From a virus, in IMG/VR virus record IMGVR_UViG_3300035183_001484, positions 1 through 29,316 of that record: a stretch of 29,316 nucleotides of DNA. One strand, written 5' to 3'. Positions within the stretch are counted from its first letter, which is position 1. Each line of letters begins with the position of its first letter. The translations under genes and the position numbers were made by a program. Shown piece by piece: positions 1 to 4,697 of the stretch. The notes beneath the pieces are model-generated. The model saw only the letters and a program-made list of their open reading frames with translations, was not told where the DNA came from and did no database searches.

Positions 1-252
1 TCATTTTTCATAGTATTGCCTGAACAATGACTGGAACTGATTGAAATCATAAATTTTTTTTCTTAATCCTTGTCTTTTTGATTTAATACTCCATCTGCGA
101 ATTAGGTAATAAACACTGGATTTTGGCAGATTGACAATTGCAGATATTTCTCTGACTGTTTTGTAATCCTCCATTTCTGATTGTTTATTTAATAAACGAC
201 CTATTTGTTTTTTTGTCATTATTGTCTTCTGGATTATAATCATCATCTCCAC
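1..252 (-). CDS. Small helix-turn-helix protein
   Basis: Minus-strand ORF with its stop at the window's first bases. The longest version is 83 aa, but that start overlaps the preceding gene by 68 bp. ATGs at 219 and 174 are more economical; the one at 174 lies about 10 nt past the upstream stop. The C-terminal part (VREISAIVNLPKSSVYYLI, followed by basic residues) looks like a small HTH DNA-binding domain in which a recognition helix follows NLPKSS. It is the last visible gene of the leftward operon driven from about 1369-1396. A role as an early regulator is inferred; no specific family is recognised. The start is uncertain, the reading frame fairly sure. Confidence 0.6.
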   Translation of the reverse strand: MEMMIIIQKTIMTKKQIGRLLNKQSEMEDYKTVREISAIVNLPKSSVYYLIRRWSIKSKRQGLRKKIYDFNQFQSLFRQYYEK

Positions 253-418
253 CTAAAACTTTCCACCAAGGCATTCCATATTCTTTTTCAATTTCTTCTT
301 TTGCTTCCTCATTAACAGCAACTTCCCAATCGTGTGTCCATTTGTCAAACATATCGTCAGTAGTATCCATAATTTCATCTATGATGTTATAGATTTTTTC
401 AAATTTTTTATCTTTCAT
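185..418 (-). CDS. Hypothetical acidic protein
   Basis: 77-aa ORF, strongly acidic, with KIYNIIDEIMDTTDDMFDKW near the N-terminus and an Asp/Asn-rich tail (GGDDDYNPEDNND). It has no signal peptide, membrane segment or recognisable domain. The start follows an A-rich leader without a Shine-Dalgarno sequence, as for its operon neighbours, and lies 16 nt beyond the stop of the upstream gene. Small acidic early phage proteins often act as host-interaction or anti-defence factors, but nothing in this sequence shows such a role. Function unknown. Confidence 0.6.
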   Translation of the reverse strand: MKDKKFEKIYNIIDEIMDTTDDMFDKWTHDWEVAVNEEAKEEIEKEYGMPWWKVLGGDDDYNPEDNNDKKTNRSFIK

Positions 419-434
419 CGTTAATTTTTATTTT

Positions 435-722
435 TTAATTCCGACTTTTCTTTTCTTTAATGTTTTGAAAATAAAGATTGTCAAACTCCATATCCCATAA
501 CTTATATTCGTGATAAAGCTTTTTTAACCATTTCTTTATAATCTTTTCAATTTCGTTATCAGGAAGTCCGAGTTCTGCCTGTAATCTTGCCCATTCCTGT
601 GCTTGGTTAAATAAAGATGTTTTTATAACTTGCCTTTCTTTAGAATAATGAAGTTTTTGAATTTGTTGTTCTTTTCTTTTTGTTGTTTCTTTTACTTGTT
701 CCCAATCAATTTGTTCATTCAT
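435..722 (-). CDS. Hypothetical charged, helical protein
   Basis: 95-aa ORF rich in Lys, Glu and Gln, probably largely alpha-helical (QVKETTKRKEQQIQKLHY, then EWARLQAELGLPDNEIEKI). No Cys or His metal site and no membrane segment. It overlaps the preceding gene's stop by 8 nt (that gene ends at 715), consistent with translational coupling. The leader before the ATG reads like the other minus-strand genes (ATTAAAA directly before ATG) rather than carrying an SD. I do not recognise a family. Confidence 0.6.
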   Translation of the reverse strand: MNEQIDWEQVKETTKRKEQQIQKLHYSKERQVIKTSLFNQAQEWARLQAELGLPDNEIEKIIKKWLKKLYHEYKLWDMEFDNLYFQNIKEKKSRN

Positions 723-1104
723 TTTTAATTCTTAACGTTAATCTACGACTATTAATTTCCTCTACTAAAGAAAACCAGCATTCAGGACAAAATGTCATCT
801 TATAAGTTTCAAGATCTCCTGCTTTAGAGAGATGAACTTCATAAAAATTTAAATCATCTGGTTCAAGAATTTTATTGCACATATAACACTCATCAACGTT
901 ATATTCAAATTCTATATGCATAAAATTTAAGAGTTCTTCGTCTGTAAAATGATTATCTATATCAGGAATTTCTTCTTTTATTTTTCTTAATGCTTCATAT
1001 TTAGCACTATTTTCTGTATAAGCATAAACATTAAATTTACCTTCTAAATCTGTTTCTGGATAATCCCTTTTTATTTTGTATGTCACAGAATACTTTTTAA
1101 TCAT
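715..1104 (-). CDS. Zinc-ribbon hypothetical protein
   Basis: 129-aa ORF. The N-terminal half is a mixed alpha/beta segment (about 1-65). The C-terminal half carries two Cys pairs, CYMC at residues 73-76 and CPEC at 106-109, spaced as a four-Cys zinc ribbon. Such knuckles bind nucleic acid or stabilise small phage proteins; which applies here is not visible. The start is preceded by AACATTAAACATTAAAA, an A/T-rich leader repeated before other genes of this operon. It lies between two membrane micro-genes upstream and hypotheticals downstream. Confidence 0.65.
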   Translation of the reverse strand: MIKKYSVTYKIKRDYPETDLEGKFNVYAYTENSAKYEALRKIKEEIPDIDNHFTDEELLNFMHIEFEYNVDECYMCNKILEPDDLNFYEVHLSKAGDLETYKMTFCPECWFSLVEEINSRRLTLRIKNE

Positions 1105-1113
1105 TTTTAATGT

Positions 1114-1200
1114 TTAATGTTTAATGAAGACTTCGTAAAATATAACAAGTAAACCAAGAATAATGAACGATATTTGTAAAATTAGTATTCTCTTTGGCAT
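1114..1200 (-). CDS. 28-aa single-pass membrane peptide
   Basis: Micro-ORF that reads MPKRILILQISFIILGLLVI and then FYEVFIKH, stop. Two basic residues precede an uninterrupted hydrophobic run of about 18 residues, a typical N-in membrane anchor. Its ATG overlaps the stop of the upstream micro-gene (TAATG at 1198-1202), which indicates coupled translation and supports both ORFs being real. It sits just ahead of the zinc-ribbon gene (next start at 1104). Function unknown; tiny early phage membrane proteins can act in exclusion or host inhibition, but this is inference. Confidence 0.55.
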   Translation of the reverse strand: MPKRILILQISFIILGLLVIFYEVFIKH

Positions 1201-1319
1201 TAGCAGAATGGAGTTCCGAATATCTCCAAACAGCGACCGATAACATAAGGAAGGAAATAAACGAAAACTCCGATAAGTGCGACTGTGATGATATAGAATA
1301 CAATTTCTGTTTTATCCAT
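1200..1319 (-). CDS. 39-aa single-pass membrane peptide
   Basis: Micro-ORF starting MDKTEIVFYIITVALIGVFV and ending in EIFGTPFC. Residues about 6-27 form a hydrophobic helix; the C-terminal tail contains two cysteines. It is the first gene downstream of the consensus leftward promoter (-10 at 1369-1374), with a leader of roughly 43 nt, and its stop is coupled to the next micro-gene (TAATG). The ATG is preceded by ATTAAACATTAAAG, the same A-rich leader as its operon partners. A competing 60-codon frame over 1121-1303 lacks this context. Function unknown. Confidence 0.6.
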   Translation of the reverse strand: MDKTEIVFYIITVALIGVFVYFLPYVIGRCLEIFGTPFC

Positions 1320-1368
1320 CTTTAATGTTTAATTTTTTAATTATCGACCTTTTCAATTTTTCAATTAC

Positions 1369-1396
1369 ATTATATCTCAATTTTTTAATTTGTCAA
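1369..1396 (-). promoter_or_regulatory. Leftward promoter of the early operon
   Basis: On the minus strand, TTGACA (1391-1396) and TATAAT (1369-1374) are separated by 16 bp, both hexamers perfect. Predicted start of transcription is near 1362. It drives the minus-strand genes 1319-1. It diverges from the rightward promoter at 1475-1503, the usual layout of a phage early control region. Confidence 0.8.
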
Positions 1397-1452
1397 GTTT
1401 TTCAAGAAGTTCAAAAATATAAGAAAATAAAGGAGTTTTTAATTTAAATTCA

Positions 1453-1477
1453 CAAGTTTTCAACATTTTGAAACTTG
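1453..1477. promoter_or_regulatory. Possible operator between divergent promoters
   Basis: The arms CAAGTTT (1453-1459) and AAACTTG (1471-1477) form an inverted repeat with an 11-bp spacer. The right arm overlaps the -35 box of the rightward promoter. A repressor site is plausible from position alone. The sequence is AT-rich and the match could be accidental. Confidence 0.3.
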
Positions 1478-1503
1478 ACTTTTGAAAATTTTTGAGATAT
1501 AAT
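1475..1503 (+). promoter_or_regulatory. Rightward promoter of the replication-gene operon
   Basis: TTGACT (1475-1480), 17-bp spacer, TATAAT (1498-1503). Predicted transcription start is about 1510, so the GC-rich segment 1510-1686 would be the 5' leader of the mRNA. It also rules out translation starting at the TTG at 1492, which lies inside the promoter. Confidence 0.75.
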
Positions 1504-1509
1504 TATTTC

Positions 1510-1686
1510 ATAATCGCGCGGGCGGAGATGCGGTTTCTTGTCGCTCCCTCCGCTTTTCGCTTAAAAAGGGGACGACAATTAAATAATAGGCCGGGGGAAA
1601 GAAAGGGGCGCCCGTCCCAACCAATCATTTGGCACACTACATTATTCCCGGCCGGCGCCCTTTTCTTTTATCCCGAGAATAAAAAA
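1510..1686 (+). ncRNA. GC-rich structured 5' leader (candidate pseudoknot)
   Basis: Within an AT-rich genome, 1511-1660 contains 84 G/C of 150 bases by hand count. A 15-bp helix pairs 1598-1612 with 1654-1668 (one G-U pair). GGGACG (1569-1574) pairs with CGTCCC (1613-1618), directly abutting that helix with no gap, so both can stack as an H-type pseudoknot. GGCCGGG (1589-1595) is complementary to CCCGGCC (1647-1653) between the two loops. A separate hairpin pairs 1522-1527 with 1548-1553. The frame is open through this region from an ATG at 1528, so an N-terminal protein extension is the alternative reading. It could regulate the replication gene, act as an origin, or be an inserted palindromic element. 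Confidence 0.45.
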
Positions 1687-2586
1687 ATGAAAAAGGAAAA
1701 AAGAGGATTTTTTGCCATCATTCCATCGGTCGCATTAAAAGATAAAAGACTAACATCAACGGATAAACTTATATTGGCGGAAATATACGGACTTATAAAT
1801 GATGAAGGGTGGTGTTATCCAAGCAACAAACACTTTGCGGAAATGTTTGAAATTTCTGAAAGACAAGTAATAAGATGTTTGGAACATATTAAAGAACTCG
1901 GTTATATAAATTTTTTTTATACCAATGAAGGCTTTAGAATTATTTATGTTAGCCTTTCTATGTTTCAGGAGAACATACAAGAAAGTTTTAACAAAATGAA
2001 AAGTAGTGTATCGGGGAAAGACGAAAGCATCATAAAAAGGATAAAAGGAAAAAAACTCATTTCAAAAGAAGAATGGGTTAAAAAAATAAAAGAAGGAAAG
2101 GAGAAAAAGGGGAAAAATGATATGACAAAAAGTTCAAAGAGATATGACACAAATGTCATACAGGGATATGACATAGATGTCAAACCCCCGTATGACATAG
2201 ATGTCAATAGAGAAATAACAATAAAAGAAATAACAAATAAAGAATTAACAATAAAGAATAAAGAAAAAAATTTTTCAAATTCTTTTTCTCATAAAGGGAA
2301 AGAACATTCTTTTACAAACAAACAACCGATAGCGAATGAAAATACTGGAAAAGAAGGTTCTGTGCCTATAAGATATGAAATGAGAACAAGCCATTCAGGA
2401 TTTAGCCATTTTGGGGGCATAAATAAAGGCAAAAAGAGATGTTCCAATTGCAGGGAAGAATTTGACGAAAAGGAGTTAGAACAATTGGATAAATGGAATT
2501 CTGCCTTAAAAAAAATAATGGTTTGTAAAACTTGCAAATTTAAGGAAAATGTGGTAGAATTAAAGAAACTGGCCTTGGGAAAATAA
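1687..2586 (+). CDS. Helix-turn-helix replication-type protein
   Basis: 299 aa from the ATG at 1687. Residues about 5-100 (RGFFAIIPSVALKDKRLTS, then PSNKHFAEMFEISERQV) match the winged HTH found at the N-terminus of phage O/DnaD-like replication proteins. The middle is a low-complexity Lys/Asn-rich linker with repeated YDxxV units (about residues 150-180), a pattern common in such proteins. The C-terminus has two Cys pairs, CSNC and CKTC, forming a likely zinc ribbon. I chose 1687 because the upstream in-frame region is the GC-rich leader and the promoter ends at 1503. It is the first gene of the rightward operon. It probably binds origin DNA and recruits host replication proteins, by family analogy. 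Confidence 0.7.
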   Translation: MKKEKRGFFAIIPSVALKDKRLTSTDKLILAEIYGLINDEGWCYPSNKHFAEMFEISERQVIRCLEHIKELGYINFFYTNEGFRIIYVSLSMFQENIQESFNKMKSSVSGKDESIIKRIKGKKLISKEEWVKKIKEGKEKKGKNDMTKSSKRYDTNVIQGYDIDVKPPYDIDVNREITIKEITNKELTIKNKEKNFSNSFSHKGKEHSFTNKQPIANENTGKEGSVPIRYEMRTSHSGFSHFGGINKGKKRCSNCREEFDEKELEQLDKWNSALKKIMVCKTCKFKENVVELKKLALGK

Positions 2587-2910
2587 ATGGAAAGGGAAAT
2601 TGATAAATACTATCCAATACTTTTTAGGGAACAATTAGACGAAAATTCAAAACTTTACAGGGCAATCAATTTGCCGCCAATCAATCAGGAATTTTCAATG
2701 GCAGGACAACAAATAGGTTTCAAATGTTTAGTTTGCTTTCAGGATGTTCCCCTAACCAACTTTATAGAAATGTCAGGGGGTAAAAAAATATGTCAAGATT
2801 GTTGGAAATGGAGAAGAGAGATGATAAAAAAGTTTCAAAATCAGAAGTCAGAAATTTTTAAAAAAAATGATAAAATAGAGGAAATAAGTGATTTGGATTT
2901 AAAATATTGA
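2587..2910 (+). CDS. Zinc-ribbon hypothetical protein
   Basis: 107 aa, beginning at the base after the stop of the replication-type gene. Cys pairs CLVC (47-50) and CQDC (69-72) give a four-Cys zinc ribbon followed by WKWRREMIKKF, a basic helix that could contact nucleic acid. Its ribbon resembles the C-terminal one of the gene just upstream, so the two may share DNA-binding logic. No enzyme motif is seen. Function unknown; a replication accessory role is suggested only by position. Confidence 0.6.
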   Translation: MEREIDKYYPILFREQLDENSKLYRAINLPPINQEFSMAGQQIGFKCLVCFQDVPLTNFIEMSGGKKICQDCWKWRREMIKKFQNQKSEIFKKNDKIEEISDLDLKY

Positions 2911-2932
2911 TAACAAAGAATTTTCAACGAAA

Positions 2933-3250
2933 ATGTCAAACCCAAAAACATTAAAACCATTTAAGAAAGGACAATCAGGAAATCCTAAAGGAAGACCAAA
3001 AGGAATTCCAAATTATATGACGATATTTTTAACTGCGGCAAAAGAAATTGTTAAACTAAAGAAATTAGGAAAAGAACCAGATGATTTTTTAAAAGCATTA
3101 TTAGTGGGAGCAGGGAAAAAAGCATTAAAAGGAAATTATTCATTTTATAAAGACATTATGGATAGGTTATATGGACAAGCAAAACAAACAATTGAAACAG
3201 AGGAAAAAAAGATTTTAGTTTTAACAGATGAAGAAGAAGAACAGAAATAA
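2933..3250 (+). CDS. DUF5681-type protein, possible small terminase
   Basis: 105 aa with the signature FKKGQSGNPKGRPKG near residues 10-24, the hallmark of DUF5681 proteins found in phages next to terminase genes. The basic Gly/Pro-rich N-terminus is followed by helices and ends in an acidic Glu-rich tail. Family members are often considered small-terminase or DNA-binding packaging proteins. TerL lies 1.4 kb downstream with RNase H between them, so a DNA-recognition role in packaging is plausible but not shown by the sequence. No other small-terminase candidate is evident in the window. Confidence 0.65.
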   Translation: MSNPKTLKPFKKGQSGNPKGRPKGIPNYMTIFLTAAKEIVKLKKLGKEPDDFLKALLVGAGKKALKGNYSFYKDIMDRLYGQAKQTIETEEKKILVLTDEEEEQK

Positions 3251-3257
3251 CAAAAAA

Positions 3258-3458
3258 ATGGAATGGGAGAATTATTCTGTCTTGATTTTGCCAAAAAAAA
3301 TTTGTAAAGAAATTCAAAGATTAGGAGATTTTGTCCCGTATTATTTATATGATGGTCCTTATAATGATTTTCTGTGGAATGGTATATATGTGATGGAAAG
3401 GCTTGAAGAGGGGGAAATAGGAATTATAGGAAAAGTAAGAATTGTGGTTAAAAAGTAA
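3258..3458 (+). CDS. Small hypothetical protein
   Basis: 66 aa from the ATG at 3258 (MEWENYSVLILPKKICKEIQ), placed 7 nt after the preceding stop. An upstream in-frame ATG at 3228 would overlap the previous gene and add only a Lys/Asn-rich leader, so I prefer 3258. The middle is aromatic and Gly/Asp-rich (VPYYLYDGPYNDFLWNGIYV); the end is beta-strand-like. No domain is recognised. Confidence 0.5.
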   Translation: MEWENYSVLILPKKICKEIQRLGDFVPYYLYDGPYNDFLWNGIYVMERLEEGEIGIIGKVRIVVKK

Positions 3459-3477
3459 AATTCAGAAAAAAGCGAAG

Positions 3478-3741
3478 ATGAAGATGAGGAAGAAAATGAA
3501 AAAGAAGAAAAGAAATGAAACACTTGAAGAACTTTTAGAAGAAAATAGGTTTAGAAAGAAATTTATTAACATTTTAGATTTTAATTTGTTTTTATTGAGG
3601 GAAATATGTTCTTCTATGAAAGTTATAAAAACATTAGAAAAATTAAAGGAAAAATTAGAGAATTATTCAATTGTTAAAACGGCAACTGAAACATTAATGA
3701 TGGAAAAAGATTTGGCAAAAACAAAAAAAATTAATGATTAA
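3478..3741 (+). CDS. Small basic hypothetical protein
   Basis: Very Lys-rich N-terminus (MKMRKKMKKKKRNETLEE) followed by amphipathic helices, 87 aa from the ATG at 3478. The start is unclear: ATGs at 3484 and 3496 and a TTG at 3442 are all in frame. It overlaps the start of the RNase H gene by 8 nt. The lysine run may be partly due to A-rich sequence, but the rest reads like a real helical protein. Function unknown. Confidence 0.45.
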   Translation: MKMRKKMKKKKRNETLEELLEENRFRKKFINILDFNLFLLREICSSMKVIKTLEKLKEKLENYSIVKTATETLMMEKDLAKTKKIND

Positions 3742-4159
3742 TGAAAAAACAATTAAAGTTTGGACAGATGGAGGTTCAAGTGGAAATCCTGGCAAAGGAG
3801 CAGTTGCTTTCATTATAGAATGGGATAATCAAAGAATTTTGTCTGCTATGACATTAAAAGAAGAAGTTACCAGCAATGAGGCTGAATACAAAGCATTATT
3901 AGGAGTTTTGATTTGGCTTTTGCAGTATCCTTATATTGAAATTTATCAATATCATTTAATCGTTTATAGTGATAGTCAATTAGTTGTCAATCAAGTAAGT
4001 GGGCTTTGGAACGTTAATGAAAAAAAGTTTAAAAACTGGTTGGAAAAATTAAGAAGCTTATTGTCTAAATTTCAATCTTGGGAAATTCAATGGATACCAA
4101 GAGAAGAAAATAAAGTTTGTGATGATTTAATAAAGCTTGTGCTCTACAAAAAAACTTAA
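3734..4159 (+). CDS. rnhA: Ribonuclease HI
   Basis: 141 aa, close to the usual length of the single-domain enzyme. It cleaves the RNA strand of RNA-DNA hybrids, for example primers or R-loops. The four acidic catalytic positions are visible: D12 in TDGGSSGNPG, E49 in TSNEAEYKALL, D80 in VYSDSQLVVNQ, and D130 in the C-terminal motif IPREENKVCDDL, in the order typical of RNase H. It overlaps the previous gene by 8 nt and is the last gene of the replication-side cluster before the 538-bp non-coding region. A role in primer removal during phage replication is likely from the family. Confidence 0.9.
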   Translation: MINEKTIKVWTDGGSSGNPGKGAVAFIIEWDNQRILSAMTLKEEVTSNEAEYKALLGVLIWLLQYPYIEIYQYHLIVYSDSQLVVNQVSGLWNVNEKKFKNWLEKLRSLLSKFQSWEIQWIPREENKVCDDLIKLVLYKKT

Positions 4160-4193
4160 AACTAAACTTCGTGCTCTTTATATTTTTAAGTTT
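4152..4193. terminator. Possible bidirectional A/T-rich terminator
   Basis: AAACTTAAAA (4152-4161) pairs with TTTTAAGTTT (4184-4193). On the plus strand it is followed by a short T stretch (AACATTTTT); on the minus strand it is followed by TTTTTG-like sequence. It overlaps the end of the RNase H gene. The stem has few G-C pairs, so strength is doubtful. Confidence 0.35.
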
Positions 4194-4240
4194 AACATTT
4201 TTGAAAACATAAAACTTTTTAAACTTTATTTTTTTTCTTT

Positions 4241-4346
4241 TTTTTCAACCCATTAATTCTGGACTCTGAGAATAAACTTATTTGTTTTCGTTTGTTCTGT
4301 GCTGAAAATGTTTATTCCCAGAGCTCAGATTCAACGGGTTGAAAAA
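4241..4346. repeat. 37-nt imperfect inverted repeat
   Basis: Arm 4241-4277 and arm 4310-4346 are complementary at 31 of 37 positions, with a 32-nt loop. Of the six mismatches, four become G-U pairs if the minus strand is transcribed and one if the plus strand is, so a minus-strand RNA hairpin is favoured. On either strand T-rich sequence precedes and A-rich sequence follows the stem, which is wrong for an intrinsic terminator. The inner end of the right arm carries a 12-nt motif (4308-4319) that recurs at 4476-4487. Confidence 0.75.
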
Positions 4347-4388
4347 TATATTCTCAAAATTTAACTTTTATAAACAATTTAAAATGCA

Positions 4389-4535
4389 TCAAGGACTTGA
4401 CAAAAGAGAAAAAGTGAGGTATAATATCTGATAGAGTTTTAGAGTACAACCTCTATAGAGGTAATTGGGGATGGGATGTTTATTCCCGTCGCCCGTCATC
4501 AATTGTAGCGGGTTGGCAGTCAGGTAAAATTTCAT
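4389..4535 (-). CDS. 48-aa small ORF with sequestered ribosome site
   Basis: On the minus strand, an ATG at 4535 opens a 48-aa frame (MKFYLTANPLQLMTGDGNKH at its start, LTFSLLSSP at its end). It has GGAGG (4543-4547) seven bases ahead, the clearest Shine-Dalgarno in the window, and a perfect promoter upstream (4590-4618). Part of the SD and the bases up to the ATG lie in a perfect 10-bp hairpin (4535-4544 with 4558-4567). The peptide has no recognised family and overlaps a candidate plus-strand RNA, so it may be an accident of that structure. Kept at low confidence. Confidence 0.35.
   Translation of the reverse strand: MKFYLTANPLQLMTGDGNKHPIPNYLYRGCTLKLYQILYLTFSLLSSP
4397..4425 (+). promoter_or_regulatory. 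Perfect consensus promoter of a candidate ncRNA
   Basis: TTGACA (4397-4402), exactly 17 bp, TATAAT (4420-4425); predicted start near 4432. No plus-strand gene lies between it and the terminator at 4636-4664, so its product is most simply a non-coding RNA of about 230 nt. Its -35 lies in a 14-bp inverted repeat shared with the opposing promoter. Confidence 0.85.
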
Positions 4536-4589
4536 TTCTATTCCTCCACTACACGTCGGAATAGAAACTACTTCCTGAACTGCAATTGT

Positions 4590-4618
4590 ATTATACACAA
4601 TCAAAATTTAAATGTCAA
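4590..4618 (-). promoter_or_regulatory. Perfect consensus promoter facing the ncRNA promoter
   Basis: On the minus strand, TTGACA (4613-4618), 17-bp spacer, TATAAT (4590-4595); predicted start near 4583. It fires leftward through the whole ncRNA region towards 4397 and beyond. Its transcript would cover the 48-aa ORF, the 37-nt inverted repeat and the weak terminator at about 4152. Facing promoters like this produce mutually antisense RNAs. Confidence 0.8.
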
Positions 4619-4635
4619 GTCTTTGATTGTGGAAA

Positions 4636-4664
4636 AGTCCGTGAATAAAATCACGGGCTTTTTT
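4636..4664 (+). terminator. Intrinsic terminator before terL
   Basis: AGTCCGTGA (4636-4644) and TCACGGGCT (4651-4659) form a 9-bp stem (one G-U) with loop ATAAAA, followed by six Ts (4659-4664). It ends the candidate ncRNA 34 nt before the terL start codon. Confidence 0.85.
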
Positions 4665-4682
4665 ATTTTATAGAAAAAATGT

Positions 4683-4688
4683 TATAAT
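4683..4688 (+). promoter_or_regulatory. Possible terL promoter (-10 only), near-leaderless
   Basis: TATAAT at 4683-4688 with a poor -35 (TTTTTA at 4660-4665, 17-bp spacing). Transcription from it would start near 4695, only about 3 nt ahead of the terL ATG (4698). Since a terminator precedes it, terL needs some promoter here or readthrough. Confidence 0.4.
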
Positions 4689-4697
4689 CAAAATGAA

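Larger units (their letters stand above)
4432..4664 (+). ncRNA. Candidate structured RNA upstream of terL
   Basis: The RNA is bounded by a perfect promoter and an intrinsic terminator. It would fold as a series of stems: a 14-nt perfect palindrome (4449-4462); a GC-rich hairpin (4466-4476 with 4484-4495, one bulged G and two G-U pairs, 7-nt loop TGTTTAT); a long hairpin with outer stem 4516-4524/4574-4583 (one bulged A) and a perfect inner stem 4535-4544/4558-4567; a 10-bp perfect stem 4596-4605/4622-4631; then the terminator. CAATTGTA occurs on both sides of the long hairpin (4500-4507, 4583-4590). I recognise no tRNA, tmRNA, 6S or CRISPR RNA. Function unknown. Confidence 0.55.

Noticed and set aside
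1121-1303. 60-aa minus-strand ORF
   Set aside because: Overlaps two coupled membrane micro-ORFs in another frame that have proper leaders and hydrophobic helices; composition is unremarkable.
1589-1668. Simultaneous full pairing of 1589-1595/1647-1653 with the 15-bp helix
   Set aside because: With only two linking bases (1596-1597) this cannot span a stacked 22-bp helix; the 7-mers may pair only transiently or as an alternative fold.
1492-1686. TTG/ATG starts giving a longer replication protein
   Set aside because: The TTG at 1492 lies inside the promoter. An ATG at 1528 remains possible, but the intervening sequence is dominated by GC-rich complementary segments and has no family match in my recognition; start at 1687 preferred.
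4241-4346. Intrinsic terminator
   Set aside because: On either strand the stem is preceded by T-rich and followed by A-rich sequence, the opposite of a terminator.
4436-4450. GTTTTAGAGTACAAC resembles the beginning of type II CRISPR repeats
   Set aside because: Only one copy, no spacer array, no cas genes, and no matching anti-repeat; treated as chance similarity.
4432-4664. tRNA, tmRNA, 6S or HDV-like ribozyme
   Set aside because: No cloverleaf or CCA end, no tag ORF, no long central-bulge hairpin and no matching ribozyme core could be traced by eye.
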